Shown: positions 38,944 to 64,000, counted from the first letter of the stretch. The stretch is 64,000 nucleotides of DNA from Jacaranda mimosifolia (GCA_018894105.1 CM032129.1:33497468-33561467); one strand, 5' to 3'. Notes: generated by a model not told the origin, from the letters alone. Numbers and translations: made by a program.

Positions 38944-41900
38944 ATGGCGTCCGGGATGGAATCTGATGAAGTAAATGAAACCAGGGGAAGTATGTGGGTT
39001 TTGGACCAGAAGCTTGATCAGCCTATGGATGAGGAGGCCGGAAGACTTAAAAATATGTACAGAGAAAAGGTAGAAGCCACAGTTCTTTTCCCTTTTGTTT
39101 ACAGTAACCATGAAAGTTCATATGCATACTTTTAACATGTGTGTATCTGCGGATTACGTTCTACCCCTTCTCACTTTTCCTTAGATTCTACGGGATCTTG
39201 ACAACTGATGCTCCATTTCTCCTTCCCACACCTCCAAACTTTCTTTTCTCACCTGCCCCTGCCAATGCTTGCAGTCCTACTTGATTGGTTTGGTATGGCT
39301 AACAATCTAAATTATCAGCAACTAATGACTACCATCCCAAGATAACTTAGCGCCATTAATTTGATTGATTTGCATCCAGGACTAGAATTATTTTGCTGCA
39401 TTGAAGTGACTGCATGCTAAGTGGAATAGTTGAATATTACCTGTATGACTTTTGTTTAATTTCAAGAGTTTGAAGTTTTATCATATGAAGCCCATTGTCT
39501 TAATGGATGCTAGGTGCCAATCAGCTGGTTTTTGTTATTAGCTGCTTTAATTCCACATTATCATGGCATTCATAGATTTCTTAGTTGGAGAGGATAATCT
39601 TCTTAACTGTTTCTAAATCAACTTGTGTTTAAACAGAAATTCTCAGCAGTTTTGCTCCTAAGGCTTGCGTTCCAAAGTCTGGGAGTGGTATATGGAGACC
39701 TGGGAACATCTCCCTTGTATGTGTTCTATAATACTTTTCCTCATGGAATTGAAGACCCTGAGGATGTTATTGGCGCCCTTTCATTGATTATATACTCACT
39801 TACGCTGATTCCTCTCCTTAAGTATGTGTTCATTGTATGTAGAGCAAATGACAATGGTCAAGGTAAGCTGCTTCTTAGCTACAAATTTTTATAATACCTT
39901 ATTAGGTGCATTAGAATCTAATGATGTAATAAATTTTGTTGGTTTTCCGATTGCTGGAAGTGAATTCGTTAAGCAAATTAAATTCACTGGTGAATGGAAC
40001 TCTCTCTTTAGCTGGCTAAATAACTGATGATATTTCCTTTTAGTTGAGCCTTGTCCTTTTCAAGTACTGCCTGTTAAATAGGCTCCAGTTTAAGATATGC
40101 AAAAAACTGTTATCTGTAACTTCCAGACTATATAAGTTCATTCTATTTATTGTTGCCATAACAGATTCAGAAATACATTTGGGAAGCATCAACATTTCCA
40201 TACCATATAGTTCCCTAATAACAATAGCTTGATCAATTCTCCTAGTTTCTTGTGTGGTTGTTTGGTTCTTGTTGACCTGAAAACTTTCTATAGCCAAACT
40301 GTACTTTTCTGTTTGTACATGCTGCCTCGTTCATGTGTTCCCATCCACCTTTCCATCCTCTGCTTTCAGGACATTTATGGATCATATAATTCTCGTGACA
40401 AGCTGGAGATAATTTATGATCAATCCATTTCTGGAAAGAATATTTGCCTACTTGTAAGATTGTAATAGGTTATTATTTTGATTGAAGAGATGCATTATAG
40501 ACATCGAAATTGAATGGTTTAGCAATGTCAGAAAGATGGAGTACTACTGACATACAACTTTCCCACATTTATGTTTCGGGAAATTTGTAAAGTTATGAAG
40601 TGATGGTACTCAAAAAAGTGATTACTGTGGGTTTGTTCTGGGCAAGACTTTATACCCGTAATATGTTGAGTGACTTTAAAGGCCATGTCAGATAACTTGA
40701 AATCGTGTGCCAGAGAATTTAAGACACCCTCTAGACATTATATTGGCTCCCCTTTCAATTTTTGTTCCTGACATGATTTCCCAACTCATATATTTAAACC
40801 CAGATCAGTTAGCCTAAAGTTGTTTGTCTTTTGGATTTACATATTTCATAGGCTATCAGTTAGTTCTTAAAAGTATATTCTTGTACAATCAAGTAAGTCA
40901 TGTGTTTTCTAATTAATTTACTCTATTGGTGAAAGCACTAAACTGTACGCTTCCAGAGCTTATACTAGATAGCCTTTTAGAACTATCTCCAGAAGTTACG
41001 TATGGTGAAGAATAGATCTATAGAACACTAAGCATTCTACCTTCCTTTTGATAGGAGGAACTTTTGCTCTTTATTCTTTACTTTGTCGTCATGCTAAAGT
41101 GAAAACAATTCCCAATCAACACCGGACTGATGAGGAGCTGACAACTTATAGTCGTAGCACATTCCATGAGCATTCATTTGCTGCAAAAACCAAGAGATGG
41201 CTGGAAGCCCAAACATTGAGAAGGGATGCCCTTCTTATTCTAGTACTTGTTGGGACATGCATGGTGATTGGTGACGGAATTCTCACTCCTGCTATTTCTG
41301 GTAATATGTGACTTCATCTGCTTTTCTTTTTCCTATCTGTTCTGGTGTTCGTGTTTTTCAAACATTGTTGATCCATATTTTTACCATGCAAATTAACTAA
41401 GTATGATAGTTTTAGTTTTGACTGGATGCCATAAACTCTCAAAAGACAATAAACTAGAGACCTTTGTAAGAAAAGAAGATACATCGAAAAAAGAAATACA
41501 TTGACAAAAGATAGAGACCTTTAAAAGAAAAGTAGAAATGTTGGGGGGCGTCAGGGTACTTGGACCACTGAACATGTTATTAGTTAGTGTTCTAATGTTG
41601 TCCCTGGAGGTTGCTATTTGACTTGTCTTCTCATCACAATATGTGTGAGCTTTTTAAAAAGGACTAGATAATGCTATTATTTTGCACATGGGAATGTGAA
41701 TGGATATTCCTTTGATTTATATATGAAAAATAATGAATTTATGTCCGACTGCACATTACAAGATGTAAGGTAAGAGATAGACACACCATCAAGATGGCAT
41801 TTCAGTTGGTTTAGCTGATTACTTTACAAGGAGAGGTTATAGTAGTGTTCACCTTTGTGAGAGGGTTTTAGTCCAATTAGCTTCTTGGTGGGGTTGTAGC

Positions 41901-44900
41901 GACGAGCTTGCCTTTTTGGCAGTAGTTATGGCTCAATCTATACATTCAATAATGGCAATGGACTAATATAAAGGTGCCCAAGGTGATCTTCCCTCTCCTG
42001 CCTTTGGTTTATGAAGGAAAAAAAAAAAAAAAAAAAGAGATAACCACATGGGAGGAAGACAAAGCTGGTCGTGGGGGAAAGCAACCGGACATATACATTT
42101 TGTTACTACAATTTTAATTTATGTTAGTGGCTTGATACCTAATAATGATTGGTAAATCTTCCTGATTTGTTTCATCTTTTCCGTATGGAAATTAATTTTT
42201 GATACGTAGATTATATACATTGGAAATGAGATTTGGTGGTTTAGAATAAAAAAGATTAGACTGATATGTTGTACTCTATTACGTTTGGCATCTAAGCATA
42301 TACATTTATCAGGATTTTTCCTAGTTTATTTTGGATTCATAGATGCAATGTACCTAGAGAATAGGAATATTTGAAGCTTCAGGCAATCAAAGCAATCAAC
42401 TTTGAAGTCATTGGTAAAATTTCAAACTTAAACATTCACGGATTGTGATGGCATGCCATGGCCATCTCTTTAATATGGTTACTTTCGCAAAGACACAAGC
42501 TGAACTTCTTGTTGACTGATCCAAACCCAGAACTTGGTTCAACACAAAATATCAGATTTATGGTTAATGAATGACTCTTTTGTTAGAACCTTTGATGTCA
42601 CGTTTAAGACTGCTTTAAGCTAATATATTTTGGTTTTTTGTACTTGTCTGTTAGGACCAGAATTAATCACTTCAAGAAAAAAAGAGATGATATGTAAAAT
42701 GCTTGCAATAGATACTCAATAGAGCGTTTGCATTTCTCATTGGTGCACAATTCTTAATTCCTTGTTTATGTTTTTTATTAAGAAATCATTTTGAATAAAC
42801 TGAATGTGGCAGTTCTTTCTGCTTCCGGTGGGATCAAGGTGGACCATCCAAAGATGAGCAATGGTACTATCTACTCTCAACACAAATATTATACTTCTAG
42901 CTTTATGAGGTTAAGCACGTGTTTAATGTTTATCTCTTTGGTTGTTTAAATAATTGTGTGTTAGTTGCAGAGAGTCCTGTATATGGTCTTTATTAAGAGA
43001 TCGAGCCTATGTTTATTAATGCAGATGTGGTTGTACTTGTTGCTGTATTCATATTGGTGGGTTTGTTCAGCATGCAACACTATGGCACAGATAAAGTTGG
43101 CTGGCTTTTTGCTCCAATTGTACTCCTGTGGTTTCTCATGATTGGAGGGATTGGCATCTTCAACATATATAAATATGACAGTTCAGTTCTGAGAGCCTTT
43201 TCACCTGTGTACACATATCGCTACTTAAAAAGAGGACGGAAAGAAGGTTGGACGTCCCTTGGAGGGATTATGCTCAGTATCACAGGTTCTTATCTCTTCT
43301 CTGCTTATCCTCTCTCTCTCTCACGTCCATCCTATAATTAAGATTACAGGGTAAAGGTACTTGTAGTATATCTGGGAGTCAGATATAAGCATTAAGTTCA
43401 CATAGTGCTTACTATTGCAGGGACAGAAGCACTTTTTGCTGATCTTGCCCATTTTCCAGTTTCTGCTGTGCAGCTTGCTTTTACAGCAGTTGTGTTTCCT
43501 TGCCTTCTTCTAGCCTACTCTGGGCAAGCAGCATTCCTCATGGAAAACAAAGAACATGTAATGGATGCATTTTATCGTTCAATTCCTGGTACGACTTAAC
43601 ATTTAACTTGGATAACTTCCTTCATACGAATCACTTTAGCTACTACTAAAATTTTTAGAAATGAATTAGTCATCAAAATTTGATATTTGAAAGCACCGAT
43701 TGGTACTAAGTGGGAAGTAATTTGAGAGCGTACTTTAGCATAGGTTTGACTGAACTGAGATTTGAAGGGACTGCTCGAGATTTCAAAGCACCCTGTCACG
43801 ATTGTCTTTGTTCAGCTTGATGCCAAGATTATGAAATTAGACATCTGTACTTCATAACTCACTTGTTTAATTTTCTGTGAGCAGAAAAAGTATACTGGCC
43901 AATGTTTATTATTGCAACTTTAGCTGCTATTGTTGCTAGTCAAGCCACCATATCTGCTACTTTTTCAATAATCAAGCAGGCCCTCGCCTTAGGATGTTTT
44001 CCAAGAGTCAAAGTTGTACATACATCAAAGAAGTTCCTTGGGCAGATATACATTCCTGATATGAATTGGATCCTTATGGTTCTTTGTATTGGTGTAACTG
44101 CTGGATTCAGAAATCAAAGTCAAATTGGCAATGCTTATGGTAAGTTTTTCGGGTTACACCTTATTATTCTCATCCAATTCCCAATACTGATACATGTCGA
44201 AGATGTTTGAAAATGATGTTTTCTGCACTCTCTCTCTATCTATCTATACGTATATACGCATGTATGTATATGTGGTGTATGTCATATATGTTCATCGTGT
44301 TCAAATCCAAAAATAAATCTAATGTATTGCATCTATTGAGTCATCGAGGTTTTCATTTCAATCAAGTTATTACCATAAACCAGGAAGAGATGGACATATA
44401 TGGTCCAGTTTGTATGAACTATTACAGTGTACTCAAGTTAAAGTCCTTGAAACGCCATTGAATCTCATATATTAATGTTTTTACAGACACATGAATTGGA
44501 TGCTATTTATTTGCTTGTTGTCAGAGAAACTGGTGTTTCTGTATTATTTATGTATGGTGTGGCAACAGGTACTGCAGTTGTGATCGTCATGCTTGTGACA
44601 ACCCTTCTCATGACACTAATAATGTTACTAGTTTGGCACTGCCACTGGATCCTTGTCCTATTGTTCACTTTCTTTTCTCTGGTGGTGGAGTGTACATATT
44701 TCTCAGCAGTGCTTTTCAAGGTTGATCAAGGTGGTTGGGTCCCGCTTGTTATTGCTGCTGCCTTTCTTGTCATCATGTATGTGTGGCATTATGGAACAGT
44801 TAAACGTTATGAGTTTGAGATGCATAGCAAGGTCTCGATGGCTTGGATTTTAGGGCTTGGTCCTAGCTTGGGCCTGGTCCGTGTGCCTGGGATTGGGCTT

Positions 44901-45614
44901 GTCTATACTGAACTAGCTAGTGGTGTACCACATATCTTCTCACACTTCATTACAAACCTTCCAGCTATACATTCTGTGGTGGTCTTTGTGTGTGTGAAGT
45001 ACCTTCCAGTGTACACAGTTCCAGAAGAAGAAAGATTTCTTGTGAAACGGATAGGACCAAAAAATTTCCACATGTTCCGCTGTGTTGCAAGATATGGTTA
45101 CAAAGATCTTCATAAGAAAGATGATGAGTTTGAGAAGAAGCTGTTTGACAATCTCTTCTTGTTTGTTCGGCTTGAGTCGATGATGGAAGGTTGTTCTGAT
45201 TCTGATGAGTACAGTTTATACGGACAGCAAACGCAGCAATCAAGAGACTTTCTGTTGAAAGATAATGCCAACACGTCTACATCGACTCTCGACTTTACAG
45301 TGTCATCAGTGGACTCTATTGTGCCTGCAGCTACATCACAAATGCATGTAAACAACACAATGGCATCATCAGCACCAGAGAGCAGCCAAACGAAAGGTGA
45401 TGAAATGGAGTTTTTGAGTAGTTGTAGAGATGCTGGGGTGGTTCACATTATGGGGAACACTGTAGTTAGAGCAAGGAGGGAATCTAGAATTTACAAGAAG
45501 TTAGCTATCGACTATATATATGCCTTCCTTAGGAAGATTTGCAGGGAGAATAGTGCTATTTTCAATGTACCTCATGAAAGCCTTTTAAACGTTGGACAGA
45601 TTTTCTTTGTATGA
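38944..45614 (+). CDS. KUP11: KUP/HAK/KT-family potassium transporter (KUP9/10/11 clade)
   Basis: Eight coding exons, 38944-39069, 39637-39862, 41055-41300, 42813-42863, 43025-43285, 43421-43588, 43885-44139 and 44569-45614, give 792 residues, the length I recall for Arabidopsis KUP11. The diagnostic [15 protein letters not shown] lies in the first transmembrane segment. [66 protein letters not shown] and [16 protein letters not shown] follow in the order of the family, giving about twelve membrane helices and a long cytosolic C-terminus. These proteins carry K+ (often with H+) across the plasma or inner membranes. The polar Ser/Thr-rich insert near residues 645-690 precedes the conserved block [33 protein letters not shown]. 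The exact paralogue within the clade is uncertain; the family is certain. Confidence 0.95.
42018..42036. repeat. A19 homopolymer in KUP intron 3
   Basis: Nineteen A in the 1.5-kb intron 41301-42812. It could mark the tail of a retroposed fragment, but no element was recognised upstream. Confidence 0.8.
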
Positions 45615-45840
45615 GTTTTATGGACAGTAAGAAAAGGGAACATATAAATATTTTCTATCTCATGAAAGCTTCTTAAACCTGTGGATATATGACTTGAATG
45701 CATTGCTTGAGAGACCTTTAACTAAGAAGTAAGAACAGTATCTTTTTTGCTGCCCCTTTTATCCTTGTGCTTTCTTCTAGGAATTGTTATTACACATATG
45801 CCAAGACAGGTCTAGGTCTGTCTACAAGGGCCAGCACTAG

Positions 45841-45963
45841 TTTTTTTATTTTTATTTATTTATTTATTTTTATACACGCACATCAGGAATTCATTAGAAC
45901 TCGAACTCCTGACTTCCCATATTATGTGGTAGATTTATGCCGTTGAGCCAGTAATTAAAGATT
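45841..45963 (-). mobile_element. Candidate tRNA-derived SINE
   Basis: On the minus strand TGGCTCAACGG (45950-45940) fits the pol III A box exactly. GAGTTCGAGTTC (45908-45897) fits the B box, 31 nt further on. An A-rich tail built of TAAA/AAATA units follows at 45875-45841. The order head, body, A-rich tail and the total of about 120 nt suit a plant SINE. No target-site duplication was found and the ends are approximate, so a chance or a degenerate tRNA-like piece is possible. It lies 3' of the KUP gene. Confidence 0.4.
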
Positions 45964-47404
45964 CTTGTGTGCATGTAACATGTATGTATGTATATATGTA
46001 TATATAAATATCTGATTAAATACAATTTCGTTTACCAGAAAAAGTTTTACGTGAATCCTTTACACACGCTACTCCTCCTACAAAGCTCATCAATCTGTAT
46101 TGCTACTTACTAATATCCCAGTCTTTTATAGTTAGTAGTATGATGAGATTAATAGTTTGAATTATGGTCATTGTCATGTGGATATATGATAACCGTAATA
46201 TACATGAAATGCTTAATGCATAGACCAGGGTATTGATTATTAATATAAATACAATTCCACAATTACTTAACAGTTCTCATAATTAATCATTTATCAAAAG
46301 CTATTATTGTTAATCTAATTTTTACAGCAAAATGAGAACGATTAGGAGCTACCTTAAAGAAAAAGAAAAAGAAAAAGAAAAAAGTGCCCGAGCCCCAATG
46401 CGAATGGCAGGAATCCCCCTTGGCCCTTGGGCCTTGAGTTGAAGAAAGAATATAATCAGTCACTGTCATGGTTACCCCTACTTAAATCCCTCCTTAAATC
46501 TTTAATTACCAAAAACAGACGACCTCTTGTTTCACACACGTGTAGTAGTTGCACTTAGGTTATCCATGTAAATGTATATTCACGATGATTTCTCTATAAA
46601 TCAATGCAAGATCCTCTTTTGGTAATTATTAAATCTGTGCAAGATCAAATAATAATTACAGAATATGACACTAAGATTAGAGAAAAGACGTTGGAAAGAG
46701 AAATAGTAAGAAAAGGGCTTAGCAACATATCTTCTTAAACGCACTAAGTAATCATAATCAAAGCCGCAATCAAGCATTTAGCGGCGGCTATTGTGGGACT
46801 TACGAATACGCATGTGTCCAGAGTAGAAAGAGAGAATGGAAGAAGTAGTCGGGCAGAGAACAGTGAGGAGCATAACAGACACACACGTACATGGGGATAT
46901 CAACTAAACGCAGATCAAGAAACGTTTCAAGAAGAGGGAATGGAAGAATGAAGGGGAAGAAAAGAAAAAGAAAAGAAAAATCAGGAAAGTGTGAGGAGAG
47001 AGATGGTGACATGCGTCCGGACGTGCCATGTGGCAAGTTCCCAGTGGATGAGGGATGGGTTCGCTTCCCACAGCAATACATGCCAGTTTGTATGTATCCC
47101 CCCAAAGTCCTATGACCCCGGCGAATCCGTATTTGTATTGTATTGTATGCTAATGTTACTCTCACACAACACACACTCTCCTTCTCTCTCTACAACTCTC
47201 TTTATATCAATTTTTATTCAATTGTCTGCCCCTATTCTTTCTCTCTCTTCTTGTTCTCGTTTCTCTCATAGTCATATACCCTAACCCCCCCTTTTGCCTC
47301 CTTCCATCGGTCTCTCAAATTTTCCATCCGTTTATGTTCGTAAAGATAAGAAAGATTTGGTTTTTATAAGTTTTTGTGAGTGTTTGATCCACAGACGAGG
47401 TTTG
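45964..47404. other. Intergenic region and CHR4 promoter with first leader exon
   Basis: AT-rich spacer, then a purine-rich stretch (46900-47000) and a CT-rich stretch (47160-47310) typical of plant leaders. A donor GTGAGTG at 47405 probably ends the untranslated first exon. ORFs on both strands at 46800-47284 are low-complexity and judged spurious. Confidence 0.45.
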
Positions 47405-48345
47405 GTGAGTGATTATTTCTTTCTGAGATTCTGTTGTTTTTCCAGTTTTTAAAGCGGGTCTTCCAATCTCAGCTGAATCTTGTGTTTTTTGCACTTCATT
47501 TTGATGGGCAACTCTTTTGCTTTCTGCATGTTGTGCCTTTAGGTTTTAATTGATTTAAAGCTATGATCTTTAAGCATGCAGGTGATTTTTATTTGAAAAT
47601 GGGGGTGTTGAGCTTTTGTTTTTGAATTGGAGTTAATGGGTGTTGTTTGATGAAGCTGTCTTGATCTTCCACGAATCAAATGGTCTGTTGTGCAACATCT
47701 TTGATATACATTGGTTCATTTATTGTTTATACTTGAAGATTAAAGCATTTGAAGTTTTTGTAAAATCATTTTCAAGATATGTGGATTGATTCCTAACAGA
47801 TTTTGTTTTGCATGGAGGCTTTTTACTTTATACTTGGATGTTCTCTTAGATTTGACCGTTAGGAATGCCATGGTTCAGTAACTGTGGCCCCATATCATAA
47901 TAGGATCTTAATGTAAGTTCTACAATTCTGATTGGTTGGATCATTTGCTTGTTGAAAGACATAAACGTCCTGTCATAGTTAATCTGGAAAGTGAATAAGT
48001 GATCGAAGAGCATATATACTTTCTGCTGCAACTCATAACTTGAAGTAAATGAAGAAAATGTAGTATTGTACTTCTGGAACCTTTTCATTTCAGAAAAAAT
48101 GGAGAAGAGGGGGGGGGGGCATGTATTATGTTTCTGAAACTTTTCAAGCGAAGAAGAGGAACAAGAATGAAATGCATAAGTGTGTATATAATCTCAATTC
48201 TTATGAGTGCTGTATATAATCTCAATTCTCTAACCTAGCTTCAGGTAGATTAAGTGCTAAGTTGCCTTTCTATTTTAAGCTCATCTCCCTAGACCCTAAT
48301 GCTTTCTTTCTATTTCCAACTACAGCTTTACTCTTTTTGTTGCAG
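47405..48345 (+). other. Probable 5' UTR intron of the CHR4-like gene
   Basis: A strong donor (GTTTG/GTGAGTG) at 47405 and a pyrimidine-rich acceptor (TTGTTGCAG, ending at 48345) frame a 941-nt intron just before the coding start at 48364. Transcript data are needed to confirm the donor. Confidence 0.5.
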
Positions 48346-48352
48346 TTCATAA

Positions 48353-48363
48353 ATGTATTGGCA

Positions 48364-48367
<4 letters not shown>
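48353..48367 (+). promoter_or_regulatory. Four-codon uORF overlapping the CHR4 start codon
   Basis: ATG at 48353 reads M-Y-W-Q then TGA at 48365-48367. That stop overlaps the main ATG (48364-48366) in the arrangement ATGA. If the leader is as modelled, every scanning ribosome meets this ATG first. Confidence 0.55.
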
Positions 48368-60631
<12,264 letters not shown>

Positions 60632-61522
60632 ATGGATGCAGAAAGTTGATTAGAAGGAATACATGTTCCCTTCTCTAGCTACTAATGTTTCAGGTGATCC
60701 ACTTGTAGGCAAGGTTTTGTAGTGCAGGTTTCAGTACTGATTGTTGTAATTATAGGAGAATTTGATGCTATTAACATGTAGAGTTTTTTGTAAGATAAGA
60801 TAAAATGTAGAATTACAATTAAGACTGCCAACAGTTTGGCCTTAGTTCTCCCTCCTTTGTCCTCCTGCAATGGGGAAAAGAAAGCATAGGAAACAAGGGA
60901 AGAATGAATCCTAAGGAGTAGTAGCGGAATAGTTGATCCACCTCGAAAATTTTGAACTTGTTTTGCACAGCTGCTGCACAAGACTGACTACCCTTTGTGA
61001 TCCATGGTTGCATATGAACTGCAGATGACAAAAGGGGCCAAAAAAGAAAAAAGGAAAAGAAGAAGAAAACGGTAATACTTGTAGAAGAGGATGTTGCATA
61101 TGTTAGAGTTGCTTCGATTCAAGTTCGAATTCTTTGCTTCTTCTCTGACATTACTATATAAATATATACAAGATGATTTCCTGCTTCAAATCATATTTCA
61201 ATAGTCACGCAAATAGTATTACCATTATAAAGCTCAAAATTACAATGCTTAAAATGTACATCTTTCGCTCACAGCTAGTCCTCTTTATTGAATCGAATTT
61301 TCAAGGAGGAAAAGGTAAGGAGCGACCAACGGGAGAGGAAGAAAGAAACCGATGAAGCTGCTGTCACTGACATCAGGGCATGATACATGGCAAGAAAGCA
61401 TTTGGCATAACAACTACGTAATATCACAACCAAAAGTCGCATTTAATTTAACTAGAATATAAACGCCACCGGCATAGCCACCGCACCGCAATTCCTCACG
61501 GAGGCGTAGGGTAAAGAGGAGT
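60632..61522. other. Intergenic region between CHR4 and UreD
   Basis: These 891 bp hold the CHR4 3' UTR and the UreD promoter. Short minus-strand ORFs at 60682-61099 have no recognisable domain. No repeat or RNA gene was recognised. Confidence 0.6.
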
Positions 61523-63845
61523 ATGAACAGAGGCAAGTTGGTGGTGGAGAGGGTAGGAGGGAAGTCAACGCTAACCCGCTGTTTTTCAAAGTACCCCTTC
61601 AAATTCATCAACCCCAAGAAGGTGAACCTTCCTCTTTCATTTTTTGATTATTGCAGCTCCTTTATTCAACAGCAATTAAATCTCGTGCTCTATTCGATAT
61701 TGGTTTTCTCGTGATGATAATCAGGTGGGTCCCTCCCAAACAGATGCTGTGTGGATTTACACAACCAACTATGGCGGAGGCATTGTCTCTGTATATTTTT
61801 CCTCTCTGTTTCATTTGATTGCTTTCTTCTTGGATCAATATATATACTTCTTTATGCATTGGCATGTGTAAACATAGGGGGATTCCGTTGCTTGTGATGT
61901 TACGGTGGCGGATGGCTGTACTGCAGTTTTGACCACCCAATCTTCTACAAAGGTCCAGTTCTTTTTTATTCTCTTTTGTTCACTTCTCTCTGTTCATGGG
62001 TTATAGTTTCAAACTTGCGAAAATATGTTTTTCTGATTCCCCCTTTAGATATTGCTAAAGTGATTCACTTTGGTGCTTTTGTGTTTGGTTACTGAAATCT
62101 TTATATGGAAATATGCAGGTTTACAAGTCTGTAGGATCAAAATGTTCTGAACAAGTGTTGGAGGTGATGATGCTTTGTAAATTTGCAGTTCCTCAAACTA
62201 TTTCTTCCTACATCTGCCCCTACTATGATGCTTTGGTTATATGTAATTTGCCAAGTCTTTGAATAATGGTCAATTCTTTTTTTCTAAGCTCGCAAAGGCG
62301 TGTCTGTCAATTTACTTATGCACCACTTAGTTAAGAGTTAAGTGCACTGATGATGTTAAGCATCATTATATTTAAGGAAAGCGGTACCCTTACACCGGAG
62401 GTTTCATTTTGCAACACAATTGCTGAGCTTCTCAGAGAGAACATAAAAACATATAAAACATATTCTTGCATTTTTCTTCATCCTTCATTTGAATTGCCTT
62501 TTAAAATAATTAATGGTGGCTAATGTACGCCATGCAGTAGGCCAGCATTGGACGAGATGCACTCTTGGTTGTTATTCCAGATCCAGTAACTTGCTTTTCC
62601 ACTGCAAAGTATTCTCAAATACAAATTTTCAAAGTTGTGCCTGAATCGAGCTTGCTTGTTGTTGACTGGATAACTAGCGGTCGTCATGAAAGAGGAGAAA
62701 AATGGGCTTTTGCTCATTATAAGAGCACTAACCGCATTCTTTTAGAAGACGACGAACCTTTGTTTCTTGACACGGTACTGTTCTTATATGAGCCATTTTG
62801 CCTTTATCAAAGTTTTACTGCTTTAAAAGGGCATCTTATATGTTAAATAATGTGAGGTGGATGATCAGGGCAACTGCTTCATGGAATTGTGTCATTCTTC
62901 TGATCATCTATGACTGGCAAAATACATGAAAGCTTTCAACATGACTAAGATTTCTTAAAGATTCTCCTTTCATTATTGGTTCTCTGAATGTGACTCATCT
63001 CAGTTTTGTCTGGACTTACATGAAAATATCCATTAGTAAGTTCTTACCATGTCTAGACCCAGTAGAAGATTACTATAGCCTCTGTTCTGGCCAGTATATA
63101 AACTAAAAGTTTAGAATATCACAGTGAGCCTCACCAATCTGGTCCATCTGGATATCCTTCCTTTGAAATTGCTTGAATGATTCTAGTTTTGACGCAGGTA
63201 TTGTTGGAGCAAGGAAGTGATGTTAGTATTTCTGACCGCCTGCAAGACTACCAAGCAATAGCCATGATAGTTCTTTTAGGGTAGGAACAGAATCGTTGTC
63301 CCATTATTTGACTTTTGTCCCTTGTATTACAACTAACCTGTTAAGTTTCTTTTTGAATAAGAATAAAGGGGATTTGGCCTTATCTGACTTTAACATCAAT
63401 TTACATGGTTTTAGTCCTAAGTTGAAGCTTATTCAGAATCAAATCCAGGAAGATGTGAAGAAGCTAATGTCTCAGCAACTCTGCCTTCCTTCAATTAACT
63501 CAGGGTATTCCACAGCATCAGACAGTGATAATAGATTGCCCAAACCAAGTTTTCTTGCTTCTTGCAGTACATTTGGCCCAAAGGTGCATTTTCTGAACTA
63601 TGCGTATAGTGAGCTGTGTGATATCTTATCTTAATGTGATAAATATGCTTGTTGAAGACTTCTTGGACCAGTGACCCTCAAATCTGCCATTATAGGTGTT
63701 TAATGTTTGGTTTGACCTTCAACATGTTCAGGGGATAGGAGTTGTCATCCGGGTTGCATCAACGACAACTGAATCTGTCTACAATTTCCTGCAACATCAA
63801 TTGGCTAGCATGGAAGCATTGCTTGGAGTTTCACCATATCGCTAG
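61523..63845 (+). CDS. URED: Urease accessory protein UreD
   Basis: Eight exons, 61523-61621, 61725-61790, 61878-61952, 62119-62163, 62541-62774, 63198-63280, 63415-63583 and 63732-63845, give 294 residues, the normal plant UreD length. Seen family blocks: RCFSKYPFKFINPKK, VWIYTTNYGGGIVSGDS, TAVLTTQSSTKVYKS, ALLVVIPDPVTCFSTAKYSQ, DWITSGRHERGEKW, FLDTVLLEQG and the C-terminal VIRVASTTTESVYNFLQHQL. UreD works with UreF and UreG to deliver nickel and CO2 to apo-urease in the cytosol, so that urea from arginine and ureide breakdown can be reused. All eight exons use GT-AG borders and keep frame, so the gene appears intact. The start is the first ATG giving the conserved KLVVERVGGKST N-terminus. 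The segment LCLPSINSGYSTASDSDNR is a polar variable insert. Confidence 0.96.
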
Positions 63846-63993
63846 ACGAAAAAAATCAGGTACTCGCCATCTAGCTAATGCCACTACAGTTATTGTCATC
63901 TCTTCTGCGATCATATTTTTCCTTTATATTTGTACTTGTGCATGATGGCGTTCTAAGGTGCATTCTTGCATCTTGTCATCTTGTCAAGTGTGT

Positions 63994-63999
63994 AATAAA
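63994..63999 (+). terminator. Possible poly(A) signal AATAAA of UreD
   Basis: AATAAA lies 149 nt after the UreD stop codon at the very end of the window, a suitable distance for its 3' end. Confidence 0.45.
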
Positions 64000-64000
64000 C

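Noticed and set aside
42018..42036. Retroposed pseudogene in KUP intron 3
   Set aside because: Only the poly(A) stretch suggests it; no coding similarity was recognised upstream.
44475..44568. Open frame continuing upstream of the last KUP exon
   Set aside because: The acceptor at 44568 restores the conserved GNAYGTAVV junction exactly. The alternative acceptor near 44487 would hit a stop at once, so the upstream part is intron.
45897..45950. Functional tRNA gene on the minus strand
   Set aside because: A and B boxes are present, but I see no pairable acceptor stem or anticodon arm. A SINE-like remnant fits better.
46800..47284. ORFs on both strands upstream of CHR4
   Set aside because: They arise from purine- and pyrimidine-rich leader sequence and have no conserved features.

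Overview
The window is nuclear DNA of a flowering plant, most likely a eudicot. Genes are split by GT-AG introns that are AT-rich, intergenic space is AT-rich with microsatellites and small transposon remnants, and each protein recalls a plant-specific or plant-type family. I cannot name the species from the sequence. There are no prokaryotic operons, CRISPR arrays, rRNA genes or credible tRNA genes. || Eleven protein-coding genes were assembled exon by exon. Every model closes in frame. In order: (1) the 3' part of an LCAT4-like phospholipase/acyltransferase, + strand, 1-5688, with its 5' end outside the window; (2) a NARROW LEAF 1-type trypsin-like protease, - strand, 6240-9187; (3) a single-exon EXORDIUM-like secreted protein, +, 13108-14094; (4) a Golgi-type alpha-1,4-glycosyltransferase-family protein, -, 14638-19089; (5) mitochondrial glycine cleavage H protein, +, 20125-22372; (6) an organellar HIT-family hydrolase (HINT2-like), +, 23893-26161; (7) an ARAD-type GT47 arabinan glycosyltransferase, -, 27089-30197; (8) a six-helix membrane protein of unknown function, +, 31675-32628; (9) a KUP/HAK/KT potassium transporter, +, 38944-45614; (10) a PICKLE-RELATED 1/CHR4 CHD3-type chromatin remodeller of about 2313 residues, +, 48364-60631; (11) the urease accessory protein UreD, +, 61523-63845. 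|| The genes do not form one pathway. They span lipid turnover, leaf and cell growth, cell-wall glycan synthesis, photorespiration, nucleotide hydrolysis, K+ transport, chromatin and urease maturation. From recalled Arabidopsis locus numbers, their order is collinear with parts of four Arabidopsis segments (At2g35035-35155, At4g19860-19960, At5g44800-45030, At1g31120-31160). The window therefore looks like an ancestral gene order that Arabidopsis split up after genome duplications. || The non-coding space holds a Tourist-like MITE with TAA target duplications (35328-35756) beside a palindromic foldback, a hAT-like AT-rich repeat island (22855-23690), a possible tRNA-derived SINE (about 45841-45963), three tandem duplications (125 bp, 47 bp, 145 bp), and several microsatellites, one of them in the shared promoter of genes 4 and 5. 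I found no previously undescribed biological system. The most useful leads are the collinearity, a start-overlapping uORF and an in-frame 75-nt intron in the CHR4 gene, and the young 125-bp intronic duplication.
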